The position numbers were made by a program, and so were the translations under genes. This document shows positions 6,070-8,962 of a stretch of DNA of 8,962 nt, in pieces. Numbering within the stretch: the stretch's first letter is position 1; each line of letters begins with the position of its first letter. The notes under the pieces are model-generated. The model did not search any database, was not told the DNA's origin, and worked only from the letters and a program-made list of their open reading frames with translations. The stretch is from UMGS1649 sp964481385. Lineage in GTDB: Bacteria; Bacillota; Clostridia; TANB77; CAG-465. Where the stretch lies: contig CAYZTN010000052.1 in NCBI GenBank assembly GCA_964481385.1, positions 1-8,962 of the forward strand, given 5' to 3'.

Positions 6070-6070
6070 C

Positions 6071-6511
6071 ATGAATAACAAAATTGAAATTAAGATAGAT
6101 GGAAAACTTGAAAACGTAAGCGTTGTTCGTGTTGCTATTGCGTCATTTTTGTCAAAGCAAAATATAACTATAGACGAACTGTCGGATATAAAAACGGCGG
6201 TATCTGAAGCTGTAACGAATAGCATTGAACATGGATATGAAAATGGGGATGGAGAAGTAGATGTTATAGCAAAAATTGCAAGCATAGACAATATGGTGTT
6301 TTTAGTGGTAGAAGTTAGAGATAGTGGAATTGGAATTGAAAATGTAGAACTTGCAACTACACCCGCATATACAACAAAGCCAGAATTGGAACATGCAGGT
6401 ATGGGCTTCACTATAATGGAAACGTTTATGGACGAAGTGGTTATAGATACTGAAGTTGGTAAAGGCACAAATATAACTTTAACAAAAAGACTTAAAACAA
6501 TAAAGGAGTAA
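6071..6511 (+). CDS. spoIIAB: Anti-sigma F factor / serine kinase SpoIIAB
   Basis: A 146-residue GHKL-type kinase, the usual SpoIIAB length. It holds sigma-F inactive with ATP bound and phosphorylates SpoIIAA. The N box EAVTNSIEHGY (46-56, with N50), the G1 box DSGIG (84-88) and the G2 box GMGFTIMETFMD (110-121) are all present. R20, in a VRVAIASF context, matches the arginine of B. subtilis SpoIIAB that contacts sigma-F and SpoIIAA; this and TTKPELE favour SpoIIAB over RsbW. It is probably translated together with spoIIAA (1-nt gap), and its last codons contain the ribosome binding site of the next gene. The gene that follows is not sigF, which is unusual. Confidence 0.92.
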   Translation: MNNKIEIKIDGKLENVSVVRVAIASFLSKQNITIDELSDIKTAVSEAVTNSIEHGYENGDGEVDVIAKIASIDNMVFLVVEVRDSGIGIENVELATTPAYTTKPELEHAGMGFTIMETFMDEVVIDTEVGKGTNITLTKRLKTIKE

Positions 6512-6514
6512 AGT

Positions 6515-6781
6515 ATGGAAAAAGTAGAACATTCACGTTATTTAAGAAAGTACAAGTGTAAGTATTATATTACAAGATCTTTCAAAACATTTACGACTGG
6601 ACAAGATAAAATAAACTCATATGGTATAAAAATTGAAAAGATAGTAAGCAAGAATAGAAAAGAAAGCGTTGAGATAAAACACGTTGGAATAAACGAATTA
6701 GATGTAAAGATATATTTAAAAGAGCTTTATGATACGTTTACAACTCCAGAAAAATTAAAAGAAAAACTAATTGCATGCTAA
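6515..6781 (+). CDS. Unrecognised 88-residue protein in the spoIIA operon
   Basis: A small, basic, soluble protein with no signal peptide, membrane segment or cysteine motif. Its layout is an aromatic/basic N-terminal part (KYKCKYYITRSF), a YGIKIEKI strand at about 37-44, and a predicted C-terminal helix ending TTPEKLKEKLI. This loosely resembles small clostridial proteins of unknown function such as those in the DUF6514 group, but I cannot confirm that without a profile search. The ATG lies 6 nt after AGGAG (6504-6508) and 3 nt after spoIIAB, so it is the third gene of the operon, in the place where sigF normally sits. It has no sigma-factor features. A role in the same switch is a guess from position. 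Confidence 0.8.
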   Translation: MEKVEHSRYLRKYKCKYYITRSFKTFTTGQDKINSYGIKIEKIVSKNRKESVEIKHVGINELDVKIYLKELYDTFTTPEKLKEKLIAC

Positions 6782-6788
6782 AAACAGA

Positions 6789-6817
6789 TTGAAGAATTCT
6801 CTAATGTATGGTATTAT
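6789..6817 (+). promoter_or_regulatory. Promoter of the RluD-type gene
   Basis: TTGAAG (6789-6794) and TATTAT (6812-6817) are 17 bp apart, with TGG before the -10 box (extended -10). The leader is about 20 nt. It separates this gene from the sporulation operon, after which no terminator is visible. Confidence 0.75.
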
Positions 6818-6842
6818 ATATACTGTGCAAAGGAGAATTTTT

Positions 6843-7754
6843 GTGTTATTTAAACAAGAAGAAAATGGCGGAAGAATAGATGTAAAACTTGCAGAGGTGT
6901 TAGATATAACGCGTGCAATGGCTCAAAAACTTATTGAAAATGATAAAGTGACTGTAAATGGAAAAAAAACAAAGGCGTCATATATATTAAAATGTGACGA
7001 CCAAGTAGAAGTAGAAGAACTTGAGCTAAAGACTGCAGATATTAAGCCAAAAGATATTAAACTAAATATTATATATGAAGACCAAGATGTAATTATTATA
7101 GACAAGGATAAAGATACTGTGGTACATCCTGGAAACGGAAATTATGAAGATACAATAGTAAATGCTTTAATGTTTTCACATAAGGACGAACTATCTGGAA
7201 TAAATGGTGTTATAAGGCCTGGAATTGTCCATAGAATCGATAAAGATACCACAGGGGTAATCGTGGTCGCTAAAAACGATTTAGCCCATCAAAAGCTCGC
7301 TAGCCAATTTAAAGAGCATAGCATTACAAGAAGATATGTAGCACTTGTTGATGGAATTGTTGAAAGAGATAAGTTAAGAATTAACTTACCTATTGGAAGA
7401 GATTCTAAAAATAGAATTAAAATGGTTGTAACTACCAAAAATTCAAAGGAAGCAGTTACTAATATAACTGTACTTAAAAGGTATGTTAAGTCAGGTTATA
7501 CACTAGTAGAAGCGCGTTTGGAAACGGGTAGAACGCACCAGATAAGAGTACATATGTCATATATTGGTCATCCACTTGTAGGAGATGATATTTATGGAAA
7601 ACTTAAAAACGAGTTTAACGTCAAAGGACAATTGCTACACGCAAAAGTATTAGGCTTTATACATCCTACAACAAATGAGTATATTGAGTTTGAGACAGAA
7701 CTGCATGAAGATTTTAAACAAGTTTTATGTGTTTTAGATAAAAGAGAGGAATAG
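6843..7754 (+). CDS. RluD/RluA-family 23S rRNA pseudouridine synthase
   Basis: A 303-residue enzyme that isomerises uridine to pseudouridine in rRNA, most likely in 23S. An S4 RNA-binding domain (about 8-60) precedes the catalytic domain. The catalytic aspartate is D133 in HRIDKDTTG, and the later RLETGRTHQIRVHM and GHPLVGDDIYG motifs are intact. The usual KPAG-type turn before VVHPG is replaced by KDKD (about 88-91), a mild oddity outside the active-site Asp. The GTG at 6843 is chosen because AGGAG (6831-6835) lies 7 nt upstream and the promoter is just before it; the longer frame from 6771 would overlap the preceding gene and the promoter. The family is certain; the exact uridine target cannot be told, as RluA, RluC and RluD types overlap. 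Confidence 0.9.
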   Translation: MLFKQEENGGRIDVKLAEVLDITRAMAQKLIENDKVTVNGKKTKASYILKCDDQVEVEELELKTADIKPKDIKLNIIYEDQDVIIIDKDKDTVVHPGNGNYEDTIVNALMFSHKDELSGINGVIRPGIVHRIDKDTTGVIVVAKNDLAHQKLASQFKEHSITRRYVALVDGIVERDKLRINLPIGRDSKNRIKMVVTTKNSKEAVTNITVLKRYVKSGYTLVEARLETGRTHQIRVHMSYIGHPLVGDDIYGKLKNEFNVKGQLLHAKVLGFIHPTTNEYIEFETELHEDFKQVLCVLDKREE

Positions 7755-7775
7755 TTAAAGTATAAACTATTCCTC
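7746..7775 (+). terminator. Hairpin overlapping the stop codon of the RluD-type gene
   Basis: GAGGAATAGTT (7746-7756) and AACTATTCCTC (7765-7775) form an 11-bp perfect stem whose left arm includes the TAG stop. No T-run follows, so it may protect the 3' end or act as a weak terminator. Confidence 0.5.
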
Positions 7776-7785
7776 AAGATATATA

Positions 7786-7814
7786 TTAACATAAGCTTAT
7801 GACTAATATATATT
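7786..7814 (+). promoter_or_regulatory. Promoter of the RsuA/RluB-type gene
   Basis: TTAACA (7786-7791) and TATATT (7809-7814) are 17 bp apart, each differing from consensus at one base. The spacer contains the perfect palindrome CATAAGCTTATG (7790-7801), and the promoter lies in a larger inverted repeat (arms 7779-7788 and 7804-7813). Confidence 0.6.
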
Positions 7815-7842
7815 ATGTAAAAAACAAAAAGAGGTGACAGAG

Positions 7843-8541
7843 ATGGAAGAAAGATTAAATAAATTTTTGGCTACTAGTGGCGTGTGCTCAAGAAGAAAAG
7901 CTGATGAATATATTCAAGACGGAAGAGTTGTGGTAAATGGCAAAATAATTACTGAAATGGGATATAAAGTGAAGCCAGAAGACTTAGTTGAAGTAGACGG
8001 CAAAAGTATTCGAAACACACAAGAAAAAGTATATATAAAATTAAACAAACCGGTAGGATATGTATCTACGGCTAAAGAACAATTCTGTAGACCTTGTGTT
8101 ACAGATTTAGTAAAAAGCAGTGTTAGATTATATCCGGTTGGACGTCTGGATATGTATTCAGAAGGCCTTATTCTCCTTACAAATGATGGAGATTTTGTAA
8201 ATAAAGTTATACACCCTACAAAGCATGTCAGTAAAACGTATGAGGTAACTTTAACTTGTGACATAACAGATAAAGATATTGACGTGCTAAGTTCTGGTGT
8301 AGATATTGGAGGATATGTAACAAAAAGAGCAATAGTTACAAGACTACAAAATAACATAATTGAAATAGTGTTGTTTGAAGGCAAAAATAGGCAAATAAGG
8401 AAAATGTGCGAAGCATTAGGATACAAAATTCAGAAGCTAAAAAGAACAAAGATAGGAGTTCTTGAACTTGGAAGTTTAAAGTGTGGAAAGTATGAGGTAT
8501 TATCCAAGGAAGATGTGGATAAAATATTTAAATGGGAATAA
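7843..8541 (+). CDS. RsuA/RluB-family rRNA pseudouridine synthase
   Basis: A 232-residue enzyme with an N-terminal S4 domain (about 2-60) and a catalytic domain. The active-site motif GRLDMYSEGLILLTNDG has D103 as the catalytic aspartate, and GKNRQIRKM near the C terminus is typical of the RsuA/RluB/RluE/RluF branch. The length matches RluB or RsuA. In Firmicutes the single copy is usually annotated rluB (23S) by context, but the target is not readable from sequence. The ATG at 7843 follows GAGGTG by 6 nt; the GTG inside that site is rejected as a start. It has its own promoter and is not coupled to the preceding enzyme gene, though the two may have related roles in ribosome maturation. Convergent rpsU follows. 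Confidence 0.9.
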   Translation: MEERLNKFLATSGVCSRRKADEYIQDGRVVVNGKIITEMGYKVKPEDLVEVDGKSIRNTQEKVYIKLNKPVGYVSTAKEQFCRPCVTDLVKSSVRLYPVGRLDMYSEGLILLTNDGDFVNKVIHPTKHVSKTYEVTLTCDITDKDIDVLSSGVDIGGYVTKRAIVTRLQNNIIEIVLFEGKNRQIRKMCEALGYKIQKLKRTKIGVLELGSLKCGKYEVLSKEDVDKIFKWE

Positions 8542-8576
8542 ACAGTGCCATTTGGGACGTTTTCAAATGACACTGT
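8542..8576 (+). terminator. Hairpin after the RsuA/RluB-type gene
   Basis: ACAGTGCCATTTG (8542-8554) pairs with CAAATGACACTGT (8564-8576) with one C-A mismatch. It starts directly after the stop codon. There is no T-run, so termination efficiency is uncertain. Confidence 0.6.
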
Positions 8577-8590
8577 CTTGCATTATAAAA

Positions 8591-8612
8591 AGCACACCCA
8601 AAAAGGTGTGCT
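8591..8612 (-). terminator. Intrinsic terminator of rpsU
   Basis: AGCACACC and GGTGTGCT form a perfect 8-bp stem around a CAAAAA loop. On the minus strand it is followed by TTTTATAAT, so it terminates rpsU, 6 nt after its stop codon. Confidence 0.85.
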
Positions 8613-8618
8613 TAGAGT

Positions 8619-8792
8619 TTAGTGTTTTCTTTTCCTTGCAGCTTCTGATTTTTTCTTTCTTTTTACGCTTGGTTTTTCGTAATGCTCTCTTTTCTTTATT
8701 TCAGCAAGGACACCAGATTTAGCGCATTGTCTTTTAAAACGTTGTAATGCGTTATCTAGTGATTCGTTTTCTTTAATTTTAATTCCTGGCAT
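8619..8792 (-). CDS. rpsU: Small ribosomal subunit protein bS21
   Basis: A 57-residue, very basic protein, MPGIKIKENESLDNALQRFK at its start and rich in Lys/Arg at its end (RKKKSEAARKRKH). This matches bS21, which binds the platform of the 30S subunit near the anti-Shine-Dalgarno end of 16S rRNA and assists initiation. The length is normal for Firmicutes. A strong GGGAGGG ribosome binding site (8809-8803) lies 10 nt upstream of the ATG. It is transcribed alone between its own promoter and terminator, and converges on the pseudouridine synthase gene. The leader can fold over the ribosome binding site. Confidence 0.96.
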   Translation of the reverse strand: MPGIKIKENESLDNALQRFKRQCAKSGVLAEIKKREHYEKPSVKRKKKSEAARKRKH

Positions 8793-8799
8793 ATCTTAA

Positions 8800-8821
8800 T
8801 TTCCCTCCCTTCAGTGGGAAA
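8800..8821 (-). promoter_or_regulatory. Possible hairpin over the rpsU ribosome binding site
   Basis: In the mRNA, TTTCCC (8821-8816) can pair with GGGAAA (8805-8800), or its CCC with the first GGG of GGGAGGG (8809-8807). The two folds exclude each other, and either would hide part of the ribosome binding site. Control of translation is inference. Confidence 0.35.
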
Positions 8822-8859
8822 TACATTATTTCACATAAGTATTTCAAATTACTCATAAA

Positions 8860-8888
8860 ATTATACTATAAAAGATTGACCAAGTCAA
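8860..8888 (-). promoter_or_regulatory. rpsU: rpsU promoter
   Basis: On the minus strand TTGACT (8888-8883) and TATAAT (8865-8860) are exactly 17 bp apart, a near-perfect sigma-A promoter. The leader is about 60 nt. The -35 box lies in the palindrome TTGAC-CAA-GTCAA (8876-8888). Confidence 0.9.
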
Positions 8889-8919
8889 CAAAAAGAGCCA
8901 CAATACTCAGGACAAAAGA

Positions 8920-8962
8920 ATGAAAAAAATTAAAAAAAGCGTAGAAACATTGAAGTATAAGA
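8920..8962 (+). CDS. Possible start of a divergent gene, cut by the window edge
   Basis: An ATG at 8920 opens a frame that stays open to the end and begins MKKIKKSVETLKYK. AGGA (8910-8913) is 6 nt upstream. Only 14 codons are visible, so the product cannot be named. The only candidate promoter (TTGACC at 8876) would leave almost no leader, so this could be chance. Confidence 0.3.
   Translation, partial: MKKIKKSVETLKYK

Noticed and set aside
6771..6842. N-terminal extension of the RluD-type protein from a TTG at 6771
   Set aside because: It overlaps the end of the preceding gene and the promoter, and the GTG at 6843 has a well-placed AGGAG.
8483..8722. Plus-strand 79-residue open frame near the right end
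   Set aside because: It overlaps the end of the pseudouridine synthase gene and is antisense to rpsU, whose identity is clear.

Overview
The window is AT-rich and looks like the chromosome of a low-GC Gram-positive, probably a spore-forming member of the Clostridia. It carries spoIIAA and spoIIAB homologues, strong GGAGG-type ribosome binding sites, consensus sigma-A promoters and a Firmicutes-type bS21 gene. The species cannot be named from the sequence.

Region 1 (about 1-5680) is a three-copy cassette array. Each copy has a near-identical promoter (TTGACT, 17 bp, TATAAT), a leader with a small hairpin, a gene for a protein of 327-342 residues, and a terminator. The proteins have three N-terminal membrane helices and then an acidic, Asn/Asp/Thr-rich part that is predicted to lie outside the cell. 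That part contains G-D-x-N-K-I repeats, a 14-residue-period linker and a small beta-rich C-terminal domain. I do not recognise the family. The copies are mosaics: copy 2 resembles copy 3 in its promoter, leader and most of its N-terminal part, and copy 1 in its C-terminal half and the segment after its stop codon.

A complete 1561-bp insertion sequence (1576-3136) sits between copies 1 and 2. It has 17-bp terminal inverted repeats, a 9-bp target duplication and an intact DDE transposase on the minus strand. Its right end lies 17 bp from the -35 box of copy 2. Its left junction carries a second IS-end-like sequence, which suggests an earlier insertion at the same site.

Region 2 (about 5700-6781) is a tight three-gene operon: spoIIAA (anti-anti-sigma factor), spoIIAB (anti-sigma factor and kinase) and an unrecognised 88-residue protein. 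The sigma-F gene that normally follows spoIIAB is absent.

Region 3 (6789-8962) is housekeeping. It holds an RluD-type and an RsuA/RluB-type pseudouridine synthase, each with its own promoter, and then rpsU (bS21) on the opposite strand with its own terminator, promoter and a leader that may fold over its ribosome binding site. A possible divergent gene starts at the right edge.

The most unusual content is the triplicated membrane-protein cassette with its shared regulatory shell. The sporulation switch without sigF and the IS junction are the next most interesting points.
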